From: Tetraselmis striata
Taxonomy: Eukaryota > Chlorophyta > Chlorodendrophyceae > Chlorodendrales > Chlorodendraceae
DNA length: 64,000 nucleotides
Direction: 5' to 3'
Assembly: GCA_006384855.1 (NCBI GenBank)
Contig: VCJN01001829.1
Span: 89,433 to 153,432 of the forward strand
The notes below the pieces were generated by a model, which was given only the letters and a program-made list of their open reading frames with translations, ran no database searches and was not told the DNA's origin. Made by a program: the position numbers and the translations under genes. Shown here one piece after another: positions 32,474-44,375 of the stretch. Position 1 is the first letter of the stretch. Each line of letters opens with the position of its first letter.

Positions 32474-32996
32474 AGATAACTGCTGGGGTTATCTCAGTTA
32501 CCCTGCAGGGAGATACTACAGGTAGTCGCTAATAATCCAATTTTACGGGCACTCATTCTTAATTTTATTAGATAGGTACAAAAACCGCAAGCCAAGGGCC
32601 CTACAGTCAGACCTACACTACGTTTTGCGGGCGGCTCGAGCGCGACGGCGGGCGGCGGCTTGCTGATGACGAGCCCCCACCTGCCGACGCGATCAGGCGC
32701 TGGCGAACCATCACGGATGATGACGATCGCCACGAGGAGGCGCCGATCCCGCCTCACGACTGGCGCGGAACGGCGCGGGGCGCGGGAGTCCAAACCAGCG
32801 AGCAAGCATACTCGGCAGACGTGCCGTCCCCAAAGCCACAGGGGCCTTCGAAGGGTCACATGAGTTGCTCCCGCGCGGCGGAGAGCGGTGGGGCGGTGCT
32901 GCGGCAGGTGGGGCTCCTGTAGGGGTCGGCCGGAAGGCGGGTCGGAGGATGGGGGAGACGAGGGCCGACTCGGCGACTGCCTGTCGCGAACGGATG

Positions 32997-33024
32997 CCCC
33001 CCCCCCCCCCCCCCCCCCCCCCCC
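32997..33024 (+). repeat. Poly-C tract of 28 bases upstream of the carrier gene
   Basis: Lies about 370 bp before the first recognised carrier exon. If the missing first exon is just upstream, it would be another sense-strand C-run in an intron. Confidence 0.8.
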
Positions 33025-33395
33025 GACGACAGATCAGCCGGGACATGCCGGGATCTGTTTGCTGCAAGCGAAGGATGTTAGGGGCTTGGCTGGATGACAA
33101 GGGGGTCTTGATAATTTTCTCGCTTCCACGCTCTGTCTCCTACTTATCAGGCGTCTTCAGTGACGGTCAGACACTCGGACGGTGGCAGAGAAACGAGTGA
33201 TAAAATCGCTAGTTGAGAGGATACGAAGCACTGAACTGCCGCCTGTGTAAGGACTACTAATAATCCGCAGAATGTAGCGACCGTTGGATACCTGTCATGC
33301 GTTATGGCGTGTCCCCGCAAAGGGAGCAATAAATGGCGACAAACAATCCCAAATAAAAGTGGCCGCTGCTGAGTGCTAATCTCCCCCTTTATCAG

Positions 33396-36300
33396 GTGTT
33401 CGACGATTTCGACACCAACGGCGATGGATACCTTGACTCCCGAGAGGTGCGCCGCCATCGCCCCTGCTGCTGCTGCCGCTGCCACCACTGCCAATGCCAA
33501 GCGCCATCCCCCCCCCCCCCCCCGCCCCCGTCCTGCCCGCGCCCGCCCGCCTGCTTGCTTCCCGCAGATAAAAGCGCGCATGGAGCGCCTCGGCCTGCCC
33601 ATGTCCGCCCAGGCCGTCGATGACTTCGTTCGGAACTGGGACAGGTACTACGCCACCCTACCCTACGCCCCCCCCCCCCCTCCCCCCGCCTCCCTACAAT
33701 GCAGTCACTGAAACCACAGAGGGCCCGCTCTGACGCACACCCTACCCGCTCTGGCCGCCATCTGTCGCGCGCGCGAGCGCAGCAACAAGGACGGGCGCAT
33801 CTCGCTGGGGGAGTTTGAGCGCTTCGCGGCGATCCGGTCCGCGGAGCTGCGCGACGCGTATGAGGACATCCGCAGTCACTCTCAGGCATCGCATTACCCC
33901 CCCCCCCCCCCCCCCTTCCTGCTCTCCTTATTCGCGCCATACCGTTTCTCCACGCCAGTCATCTGGGCGGCCACACTCGTCAAAAACCAAGGGGGTGCCG
34001 GTAAGGTTAGGCATCCATTGGATAGCACATCTCAAAGTATTTTTTAAGATATATCCAAGATAATATGGTACATTTCAAAACTTTCCTCAGTTTGAAAATT
34101 TTGGCACTTGATACATGGAATTCCCACAGAACTCATACATAAATAAGCTTATCGATAACACCTCTAATCCCCATCCCCGCAGCAGGTCCAGCAGGGGCGG
34201 ATAAGCGCATCATCCCCCGGTGCTGAGCGTCTTTCTGCGCGGCGCAGGGCGAGATGGTGGAAGCCGACCTGCGCGCCGCACTCCATGGCCTGGGTCTCAA
34301 GGCCTCAGATGCCGCCGTGCACAAACTCCTGCGGTACGGCCCCACGCTGCAGCTAGATGCCCGGGGCAGGGGGGGAGGGGGGGGGCTGAGGGTCATGAAG
34401 GCTCGCGGGCTACATACCAAGAACTCTGATGCGATCCTGATGCGATTCTGATCCGCCTGATGCATGTGATCCTCATCTTGGATTGGTAATCCATGCGGAT
34501 CCCTGCAGTGCCGATGCCCCTTTCATGGCCTGTGCTGCGGGTGGTCGCAGGCAGGCGGACGCCAACGGCGATGGCCGGATATCCTTCGAGGAGTTCCGCG
34601 CCTTCCTGCTCTTTGCGCCCGGCCGGGTGCCGGCGGATCTGTTTGACTACTGGGGCCGATGCTCCGCCATCGACATCGGGTACCCCCGCCCCTCCCCCCC
34701 TTCAAGCTTACGCCCGCCTCCTTCTCCATTCCATCCATCCGTGCTACGGCGACGAGATAGTGTAACCTCCTGCCGGTGACATTTACACCCACCACAAAAA
34801 AGCATGGCTGTTGATACAGGGGGTTTAATTCCGTTGTTCTCCGATGCCGAAGTGCTATTCACATCGGGGCGACGCACTCAGAATAACCCCCATCATAAGC
34901 CTCAAATGACTGGGCTTGCAAGCATCCTATGGGGACATTTGCTGCATTTCCGAAAAATAATGTGGTATCGCTTTAGTTTTTACAAGAGACACATGAAGAG
35001 TCTTCAAGACAGGAGAAATACCATTACCGCGTAGGGCAGCACTACAAGGTTATGACTTTCCATGATATGAAGGAGGGGATTCACGAGGGTGGGTAGAACC
35101 ATCAAATAATTATTGTGAATGGGCTGGCTAAGCGCGAGTGGCGGGACATTGAATGTTAATGATTGGTACTCATATCCGGGATGGGTGAAGAACGGGTGCA
35201 CTGAATGCTGCAGTGAAACAATCCTCAAGAATAGTGTGCGCAGGTGAACAATAATACACTTATTGACATATTAGCTGCTATTTCATATGTATGTATGTAT
35301 GTATGCAGATATACTATATGTTCTTATATATACAAACTGGTGCCAACGCGATAATAAGAACACTGCAAGCATGAACCTGCCTTACCTGCCGGGGGTCAAA
35401 TATGAGCAACACCATTACAGCGGAACTATCGCAAATGCTCTTTTGGGTATCTTGCAAGCCTAATTTGATGCTTATAATGATGGTTCCTAAAAAGTGAGTT
35501 TATACTATGCGGGTAGAATGATATACGGGTATATCATACAGGTAGTGGGGGATGATGCCGCGGCCTGGCTGATGGCAACACGGTGTCATCGCGTGCGGCG
35601 CCCTGACTGGCTGGCTGGCTGGCTGGCGGCGCAGGGAGGACATGTGCAGCGTGGACGAGTACGTGGACGGCCGCTCCGCCGCCATCACGCTGGTGGCGGG
35701 CGGCGTCGCGGGCGCGGTGTCGCGCACCGCCACCGCGCCAATGGACCGCCTCAAGACGATGCTGCAGGCCAACGCGAGCGGCGCCGCGGGCGTCAGCATC
35801 CCGCAGGTGCGACGCGGGCATGTCGCAGCCGCTAACATGGGCAACCGGGCACCCCGTGCGCGATGCTGAGCGCCGGAAATGGAACCACAACTGTTGCATT
35901 GCTCACTACGTTCCCTGCTGCAAACTTGGTGAGGGCGACCACAGCAGGCCAAGGAGACGGCGGCTCAAAGGCACGGTCGGTGTGGCAACAGCTCGGTCAG
36001 TGTCCGAAGCCGCGAGGGGGGAATGGGGAGAGGAGGGGGGCTTTTCTTTTTTTATTGGCGGCGTCGCAATTCTCCATCTATAGTGCCGGAGCAGCACCTA
36101 GGAAAGTAACAAGTGTTCCCCCGCACATCCGATACACCACACCACAAAACAATACACAATGCCGTCTAGGGGTCGCTCAAGGATTCCCAGCTAAATCCGT
36201 GTCCAGGCGGGCTAAAGATCTTTCACTTTATCGTTAATAACTCCAAGCAAGTGCGATATGAATTCACATTTTTATACGGGTCATTTCGCATTTTATCCCT

Positions 36301-39223
36301 GTAGCGCATCAATGTAAAATGGTGTAATGTGTGTGTATGCAGCTGCTACTGCCGCCCCTATGAGAAACCTTCTCACAGCATCAAACTGGGATTCAACTCT
36401 AATGGACGGACTTGGGCGCAACACAGCTGTATGACTGTACTGCCGTCGCTGCGGCCGCCAGGGCCTGCGCGCCATCTACCGGCAGGGCGGCTGGCGCGCC
36501 TTTTGGGTGGGCAACGGCGTCAACGTGCTCAAGATCGCGCCAGAGACGGGGACCAAGTTTCTGTGCTACGACCTGCTCAAGCGCAAGCTGTGCGCCGACC
36601 CGACAGAGCCGACGGTGGGGGAGCGGCTCACGGTGGGTGCGATGGCCGGGGCGGTCGCGCAGACGATGATCTACCCGCTGGAGGTGCGCCCCCGGGCTCA
36701 CTTGGCATGGGCATGTAGCGTACCGGCTACGTGCAAATCTGAAATTCCGTCCAGCTTTGTTCCCGTGCCGTCCAGGCCTGATGTCTTGCGGCCCGACTAC
36801 ATCAACCCGCATGGAGTCGGCTGTGCCCGTAGCATGCAGCCCTCCGGGCGCCAGGCGGATACTTGCACTTATACATACCTTGCTGTCAAAACCCAAGGCA
36901 CATTCTGCAAAGTTGCAAATTAGAAAAAGTTCGAGACCCGTTGATGCGCGCCCCACAGTCAATCGCGGTTGTCACCATAGTGGTGCACAGGTCCCGCTGG
37001 AGGTTCTTGTCATGCCAACGCAACATAGGTGATAAATCACATGAGACAAACGTTATTTATATAATGGGACATAGGCAGCATAACTACCTAGCAAGACACG
37101 TGCAACGCAAGGACTACTGACATAATCATGTGATTATAGCATGACTATGTGCCACAATTGCTTGTTGCGTGGGTCCCCGGGTCTTGCTCGTCCTCACCAG
37201 GTATTACGAGCGTGACGGTATCCGTTAAGACATAAATCTAAGTATTGGTTGATGTCATAAAGTCAGGCATGATTAAGCGTGTAATTATCTCTCCCGTTCT
37301 GTATGCCGGGTAAGCAAGCGGTTTTACTACGACATGACATAAGTACTTGTGTTTTGCATTCGCGCTGTGCCGATCGCGTAAGTTGGATTTTGACCAGGCA
37401 ATAACGGCGGTGAGCCCATTGTGATAAACCGTAAACACTGCTGCGGGGGGGCGTGATGTTCTCCCTTGGCAAGCTGATAAACATTATTTCCTTTGGCATA
37501 CATAAGAGTGCTTGACGTATATATCATTGTATATGGAAACCACCCGCCCGGGGGGGAGGGGGGTATGGCGATTCTCCATCTTGTTACGCGTTGGCCCTTC
37601 TCCACATATTTGGTAGTGCCCACGAGAAACATGTAACTTGTACTCGGCTACGTGTCGTGTTGGAGTTCTGAAGCATCGGCAACGTATATCGTGCAGCAAG
37701 CCCCAAGACAGTGCTTTGGCACCGCTTGCGCAAACACCAATATAGCTTTCTTTCATGTACCAAAGTACACCTTGTACCATCAAGGCGGCGCTACCTGGAG
37801 CCGCCATACATGCTCCGAAACCACCTCTGCGAGATCCTTGCTCAATACGCCGCAAGTAGTTGCCCCTAGCAGGGTTGACGGACGCTGACCTCGCGGGCCG
37901 GCTGGCATGGCTTGTGGGCTGCATTGAGGTGTTACAATCTCACAATTCCCACATTGCCTGCACTCACGAGGGCCAATCCCCCCCTCCCCCAGGTTGCCAA
38001 GACGCGCTTGGCGGTGTCCCCCGCGGGCACGTACTCCAGCATCGGGCACTGCCTGTCGCACACGGTGGCGCAGGGCGGGCCGGGCGCGCTGCTGCGCGGA
38101 CTCAACGCCTCTGTGCTGGGCATCATGCCCTACGCGGGCGTGGACCTCGCAGTCTACAACACCCTCAAGGCATTCCGCGCTGCCCTTCCACCTCCCCCCC
38201 CCCCCCCCCCTCACCCTACCATGTGGTACGGAGGTGTGATTGCGTCACTATTATATGTAAAGGGCGAGAAAACAACAAGTTAATAACGGTAATACATTAT
38301 GAAGAAACAGGGAGCCTGATGGCTTGTACATACTGCGCCGCTCTCTCTCTCTCTCTCTCTACTTCTCGCTAAAAATCACCATGCCGGGATTACCACTATC
38401 GCAGCAACGAGTGTAAGGCATTCGCTCCAGTGTAGTTGCACACGCAATTTGTGGAGGTTTCCATTTTAGGTTTCGTGGTTCATATTCGGAACCCCGGCAC
38501 GGATACAAGGTGTAGTTGTGGCGTTGCATCAAGTTGCACCCGTAATCGAGCCTCCTCGCAGTGCTCGTCTCAATATGGCAGCAAGAGCCCGTGCATCGTA
38601 AACCCCCTCGTCGATCAATATATGCGCGCCAGTCCCACGCTTTCATCCACTCGGCAATTACCGCAACCGCACTCTGGGTTGACGTTATATTATCGTTTTT
38701 GACCCCCATGCAATGTGAGGTCATCTTGGGTTCGCTATATTTGTCTTGAAACATATCAGAATAAACAACGAATATTCATAATATTATTACGCGGATATTC
38801 AGACTCGCTGCTGCAAAACGATTCAGTGTTTTGTTTGGACCCGCGAACCGACTGAACTCCCCGGCTGACCTGTCTTGTCCGCAGGACAACTGGTTGGTAG
38901 CGCATCCGGACAGCGAGGACGGCCCCGGGGTGGCCACGCTGCTGGGGTTTGGCGCGCTGTCGTCCACCGCGGGGCAGCTGGTGGCGTACCCGCTGCAGCT
39001 GGTGCGCACGCGGCTGCAGTCGGCCGGGATGCCGGGGATGCCGCACTACGACGGCATGTGGGACTGCGTGCGCCACGTGCTGCGCCACGACGGGGTGGCC
39101 GGCTTCTACCGCGGCCTCGGCCCCAACTTTATCAAGTCGCTGCCCGCCATTGCCATCAGCTACGCGGTGTTCGAGACCGTCAAGGCAAGGCTCGAGACAA
39201 TCTCGAGGCGGCAGAATGGCTGA
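33396..39223 (+). CDS. EF-hand mitochondrial carrier, ATP-Mg/Pi (SCaMC) type
   Basis: Inner-membrane carrier predicted to exchange ATP-Mg for phosphate under calcium control. Exons read: 33396-33446, 33568-33644, 33783-33874, 34248-34333, 34551-34679, 35635-35806, 36462-36683, 37993-38169, 38885-39223 (about 448 residues). EF-hand loops: DTNGDGYLDSRE, a weaker SNKDGRISLGEFE, a partial GEMVEADLRAAL, and DANGDGRISFEEF. The three carrier repeats carry signatures PMDRLK, YPLE/VAK (split exactly by the 36683/37993 intron) and YPLQLVR, with matching GNGVNVLK, LLRGLNASVLG and FYRGLGPNFIK segments. All phases agree except the 33874/34248 join, where a mini-exon completing EF-hand 3 is probably missing. 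The N-terminal exon before 33396 was not found. The 38169 donor is GC (AAG|GCATTC). Confidence 0.88.
35286..35305 (+). repeat. (ATGT)n microsatellite
   Basis: Five ATGT units in the intron between exons 34679 and 35635 of the carrier gene. Confidence 0.85.
38343..38361 (+). repeat. (CT)n microsatellite
   Basis: About nine CT units in the last intron of the carrier gene. Confidence 0.85.
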
Positions 39224-40744
39224 GGGGGGAGGGCGTCGTGCGGCCCCCGGTGGCTTGAGCTGCATGCAAGCGCAAACCGTAGCTTGATATTGTGTATAGA
39301 CGTGCCCGCCACGCGCTGGAACACAGGGCGAAGATGGCCCGCAGGGATGGCCCATTTCCTCAACAACTCGCCCGTCTCTGGGCTCACTCCGGCACGGAGG
39401 AAAAAGCAGCTCTTCGGACGGCACAATCCGCAGCTGATCGTGTTGGTGGGGCGTCCACAGCTTCCTCATGCATGCGTGGTGCCCCCATTCGCCTTCGGAG
39501 GGCTCACATGCAACATGCCTAGCCGACCCCACGCGGGGGTCCGAGTTGCCGGGCTGTGAGGAAGCTAGCCCGTCACAGCGACGCTGACACGGATCAAGTT
39601 GTATCAAATTGCAAATTTGTACTCTTGCCTCGCTGCACCCCCCTCCCGAATATGTAGACTCCCCCGCACTTGCGTTTTCTGTCCTGCCTAAGTCAGCCGA
39701 GGTACCGCCGGTAGGGCGGGGGTGGGGATGGGATGGCCATAGCGGGGATCGGCACTGCATGTTCGCACCTCATAGGAATGTGATGCTGACGAAATGATGC
39801 TGACTCAAATGTGATGCTGACGATGAGCTGTGGTCTGATGTCTGAAGGAGAGAGTGGAAGGAAGGCAATGGGGAGAATATTGCCGCCCGTTCATATCGGA
39901 TCATTTAGAAACCTATTCCTTAAAGTGGGAGGATCTCCGCAATCCCGCCCCCGCACATCGGTCATGTGGAGTGCGAGAAAGCATTCAAAGGCCCCTGCCC
40001 CCTCCTGCGCAACCCTCCGGTGCCGTGCGCCCCGGCCATCACACCGTGACGCGGGCGAGCACAGGAAAAGGCATGGTTTGTTCGGCTTGCGACAGCCGTG
40101 GCTGTATCCCCACAACACCTGACAAGCATACCGCATCCACGCTAACTCTAGGTTGGCGGTATACCATCGTCTTATTTTCAACTCCCCCTCCTTCTCCCCA
40201 ACACACACAAAGTAGAAAAGCTATATTCATCTTGAGAAATGTCATCAGAATTCACCACAAATAACACACGGATTCTCCACCTGGATAGGCTACCAAACAT
40301 GTCGGCGGTATGTGTTGGACCTGCAAACCAAAGGTAGGGTTATTGCAGAAAGGCATGGCAGCATATAACCCAGGCCGATCACGGCAGTCCCCCCATGTAC
40401 AAGAGGTTGTCATGCCCGCAAATGGCAAGTGCAATATGCCGATGGCGGGTACATGCGATAAATGACGTACCAACATGGGCTGTCTATCAACAGTTTGTGA
40501 AGGGAGGATGCCGCAAGTGGAAAAGGGTGCGGTATCGGGCGATCCGCTGGGCTTGGTACACTACTCGACACGGCGCCCCTCGCGCCAGGTGTCCAGGATT
40601 ACAAAGTGTTACACTCATTGCTGTTTCTTGGCGCGTATTTTTCACGTTCAGTCAAGCAGGAGCCTCCTCACGTGCCCCATCATACATTTGTCAACCTAGG
40701 CTCCCGCCCGTCAACCATCAACTAAGGGTGGGGGAGCGCGCCCC
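39224..40744. other. Convergent intergenic region, no gene recognised
   Basis: The carrier gene ends at 39223 and the membrane-protein gene ends at 40745 on the other strand, so both 3' ends face each other here. Short ORFs have no family or consistent composition. Confidence 0.5.
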
Positions 40745-42985
40745 TCAGACGAGCGGCGCGGTGGCGTCGTCGCCCTCCTCGAGCGGCATCAGCGCCTCGA
40801 GCTCGTTGGGCGCGGTGTAGGTGGCCTCGCGCTCGCTGCCCGGCGCCGTGAGGTGCTCGTCGTACGGGTACTTGGGCTGGGGGGAGGGCGCGCGCGCGGC
40901 GCGCCCAGCGCGGTGCCGGCGCACCAGGCTCACGCCAGCAAGCGCGGCGCCGCCGGCCGCGAGCAGCGACAGCAGGGTGATGACGGTCGTGCGCAGCCAG
41001 TGGCTGTGCCCGTGGCTGGCGCTGTGCATGCGCCCCTGGCTGTGCGCCGTTGCGTGGGAGTCGTAGAAGTTGTCGTTGGCCTGCCAAGCGCGCGGGGGGG
41101 GCGGGGGGGGGGGAGGGGGGGGCATTCCCACACGGTGGGTCCGGCATAGGAGCAAAAGCGGGCGTTGACGCTTTCATCGACTTTTGACCAGTTTCGCTAG
41201 TCATCGTTGTTTATCTTTTCATTGATTTAACTATACCTATGATCAATGTGCAAGCAGGGACGAACTTAAATGGTTATTTGTATGATCCTTGATTGTAGAA
41301 AGAAGAGCGCTTTTCGTTTTCTTGCTGAAAATAACGCAGTGCCTTCGAACAATTTAAAAAATAAAAAGAACAATTAACGATTTAAAAGACAGCGTCACCC
41401 GTCACAGCGTCATTTGGGCCGTGACGACAGATGATGGAATGCGGGCGGCGGGGAGATGGTAGGCTTTGCTGGGCGTATTATCACGCGCATGCGTCGGTCT
41501 CTCAGCGTCGTGCTTTACGTAGACCACACTCCTATGGCGTGCAGACGGTCTACGTGCAGAGACGGTGGCGTGCAAGCGGGAAAACCCGTGCAGGTACGGT
41601 CTTTGTCGTGTATTGATGACGGTCCACATGCACAGACCGGGGTGCGACGGCGGCGGCCCCTTTATCACGGCTGATACGGGGTGACGAGGGGTGGTCATGG
41701 CAGGGTGATGGATGGGATGGCGCGCACCCGGTTGGAGTGGCTGGCGCGGAGGTACGCAGAGGCGTACTTGGACTCCCGTACCTCGCCCTCAAAGCGCACT
41801 GCACCCGGCGGTCCAGCGCCACGTCAGCACAGCCGCGAGCGCCTCTCTCCCCGGAAGCCCCATCTCGGGAAGGGGGACGCCGCGGGGCGGATGATGGGCG
41901 CAAGGGGGCGGAAGGGGGGCGGGCCCGCACCGTTCACGCCCTGCTCGTTGCTGCAGCTGACGTCCAGGTCCGTCACCACAAACTCCTCATAATCCTGCAA
42001 GCCAAGCCAGAGCGGCAGGGGAAAGAAAGGGGGGGAGCGGGCCCGGGAGGGGAGGGGGGGGGGGGGGGGTCGATCAGGGACATCCGGGGGGGTCTGTATT
42101 CTTCCTCTTTTCTTCTCTTCCAGTTATTGTAATGAGTCAGTAAAGCCCCTCCCCCCCTTACCGCCAATGACCCTGGGAATCTGACAGGATCTACCACCGC
42201 AGGATTCAGGAAATTGAATGATTTTTCCAAACGCGCACCCAGCCCGGACTGCGATCCCTCCTGCGCACTCAGGCGGAGAGGCTGGCAGGGAATGTGGAAG
42301 GAGAGTCAGGGATCCAGGGGGGCTGTTGGGGGGGGTGGGGGGGGGGGGGGGGTCACCTTTGCCGCAGAAGAAAGGCTGGTGGCGAGGCGCCAGCCGCCCA
42401 CAGGGATAAACTGCGGCCGCTCCTCGCCGTCTCCGCTCCCGCCAAAGCCAATCAACTAAGGGAAACAGCAGCACAGGGGGGGGGGGGGGTCATGGACAAA
42501 GCGGCATCGATGCGGTTTCAGAACGGCAGCAGTTCGGCCTCCGGCGCGTAAGCAGCGGGTAAGGGGGCGGACCTTGGGGTTGATATCTTCCGGCATGCCC
42601 CCGTGGTCCTTGATGAAGTTCCTGCATGAGCGCGGCGAGCGGGAGGGCGAAAGTATGGAGAGTCGCGCCGTCAATCCCTCCTGCCCCGAGGCGCAGTCAT
42701 CGGGCATGAAAGCGGCCAAGCAGCCCGGCAGGCGCACCAGTCGTTGTAGAACATGTCAAAGAAGAGCAGCCTTCCCTCTGAGGCAGGAAGTGGAGCAACG
42801 CGGCAGCGCAGCCGCGGAGTGGGCGTCAGCGGAGGACGGAGCGCACGTGCAGTGCCGAACATCGGGCGATCCAGGAGGCAAGGAAGGGGTTGGCAGGGGG
42901 AGGGAGAAAAGCCAAGGCTGCATTGTGCCCAAAGTTATCGGCTGGGTTACCTCGCATATGCCCACCCACCCTATCCAGCCAATAT

Positions 42986-43016
<31 letters not shown>

Positions 43017-43573
43017 GGGGCTTGCCATCATTAGGGCTGTCCTGCCGGTGGTAGATGGGGTGGCCGCCGTAGCAGCTGAAGACGGCGTACTCCCCGTCCA
43101 GCCCGCCGGATAGCTGGTCGACGGTGCTGTCGGCGCCCTTCACCGTCACGTCGCACGCGCGGGTGCCTGCGCGGGCAAGCGTTGGACAGTCGTCGGCGGC
43201 CAGCATTGGGCAGCGGCGGGCGAGTCGGCCGTATAAGAATCGCGCCGTTCCAACGGGGTGGTGCGGCATGCTGTCATGGGCGGCAAGCAAGGGGGGGTAG
43301 CTCACCGTTCACCGTCACCTGCGTCCCGACGACCACGCAGTCCGCGGACTCGGTGACCCAGGGGAACATGCCCGTCTCCGACGTGTCGGCGTAGTCTTCG
43401 TAGTCTCCGAAGTCCCCCGCATCGGTGTCGGGGTCGAACTCGTCGTAGTATTGCTGCTCGTACCACTCCGTCTCGTAGTCGGCGTAGTACGCGTCGCCCA
43501 CACCTGCCTGCCCGGCCGCGCCCGCCGCAGCGCACAGCAGCAACATCGCTGCCAGCCCGCCGCCGCGCCGCAT
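40745..43573 (-). CDS. Type I membrane protein with secreted-type beta domain, 8 exons
   Basis: Exons on the minus strand: 43573-43306, 43166-43026, 42777-42738, 42621-42573, 42455-42357, 41994-41931, 41798-41728, 41080-40745; every phase agrees, giving 355 residues. Residues 1-22 form a signal peptide (RRGGGLAAMLLLCAAAG). A Tyr/Asp-rich acidic stretch follows (EWYEQQYYDEFDPDTDAG). A central domain has Cys-V-x-V, DGEYAVFSCYGGHPIYHR, RLLFFDMFYNDW and LIGFGG, the pattern of a GxY..PVY..LYY..W repeat seen in many algal and protist surface proteins. Near residues 274-296 is one membrane helix (TVITLLSLLAAGGAALAGV), then a basic stop-transfer and a Tyr/acidic cytoplasmic tail. The first intron after 43026 uses a GC donor. 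Likely surface or endomembrane; ligand unknown. Confidence 0.75.
42987..43015 (+). repeat. Poly-G tract of 29 bases in an intron
   Basis: Lies 10 bases downstream of the GC donor after 43026 on the minus strand, where it reads as a C-run on the sense strand of the membrane-protein gene. Confidence 0.9.
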
Positions 43574-44375
43574 GTCGTCCTCCTTTTTGTGATTCTTCGC
43601 GGTGCCTGTTGCGGGAGTTGGCAAGCGCGCGAGGAGGCCGGTGTTGAGGAAGGTAGGTAGATTATGGCCGCTGGGGCTGTCGTCGGTTTCCTCCGCTCAA
43701 GTTATTTTGCTCGTGCCCCGTCAGAAGGCGGCTACCTACCGGGTAATAACAAGCTAAACCCTGATGATGCAGCGACTGCAGCGAATAAATATAACTACAG
43801 GTACGGGTACCGCCTGTACCAGTATCAGTCGGCTATCCGTTACTGCCATTTTTGCAGTTCACACGAGTATCAGTGTGGGACTACTGATGGGATTTTAGCG
43901 AAATGTTATTCATAGTAATCCTTAGTCTGATCGGTATTAGACTGATAATTGGACTGGTAAAATACCGGTTAGTCGACTGGCCGGTACCCGTACCAGTACC
44001 GGACTACTATACCGTACTCGCGTAGTGCCTTATTTCTGTAATAATTCACACCAGTACGTACCGGACACACAGCAAACTAAATTAAAACTTTTAGCATGTT
44101 TAAGCGCGCTTTCGCGCGCCCAGGAAGGCCTGCTGCCCAGCCCTCCCCGGGGCAGCCCTGGGCCCCAAAACGTCTCGAACTAGGTTAGCAGGCTGCCCTT
44201 AAGGGTCCTGCAGGTTGTGCCGAGGCCCTGGGCCGTGTGCCGTGGTGCCGGTTCGTCGAATGGCGCGATGGCGCGAAGGCCTCCCGCCGCTTTTTTTTTC
44301 CGGGTCGGCACAAGTACCGTCACACTCACTCAGCTCACAGCACTTGCCCCAGCCGGCACTTTCACGCAGCCAAGC
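43574..44375. promoter_or_regulatory. Intergenic, upstream of membrane-protein gene
   Basis: The part next to 43573 should hold the promoter of the minus-strand gene. From 43795 to 44030 the DNA is dense in GTACCGGTAC-like words. The GC-rich stretch 44100-44260 borders the transposase fragment. Confidence 0.3.

Noticed and set aside
33392..33940. 182-codon minus ORF rich in Gly and Arg
   Set aside because: Antisense of EF-hand exons and of C-runs.
38756..39760. 334-codon minus-strand ORF
   Set aside because: Antisense of the last carrier exon, which has unmistakable carrier motifs on the plus strand.
44100..44260. Terminal inverted repeat of the 44-46 kb transposase locus
   Set aside because: The GC-rich stretch contains small palindromes but no matching inverted copy was found downstream to 47 kb.
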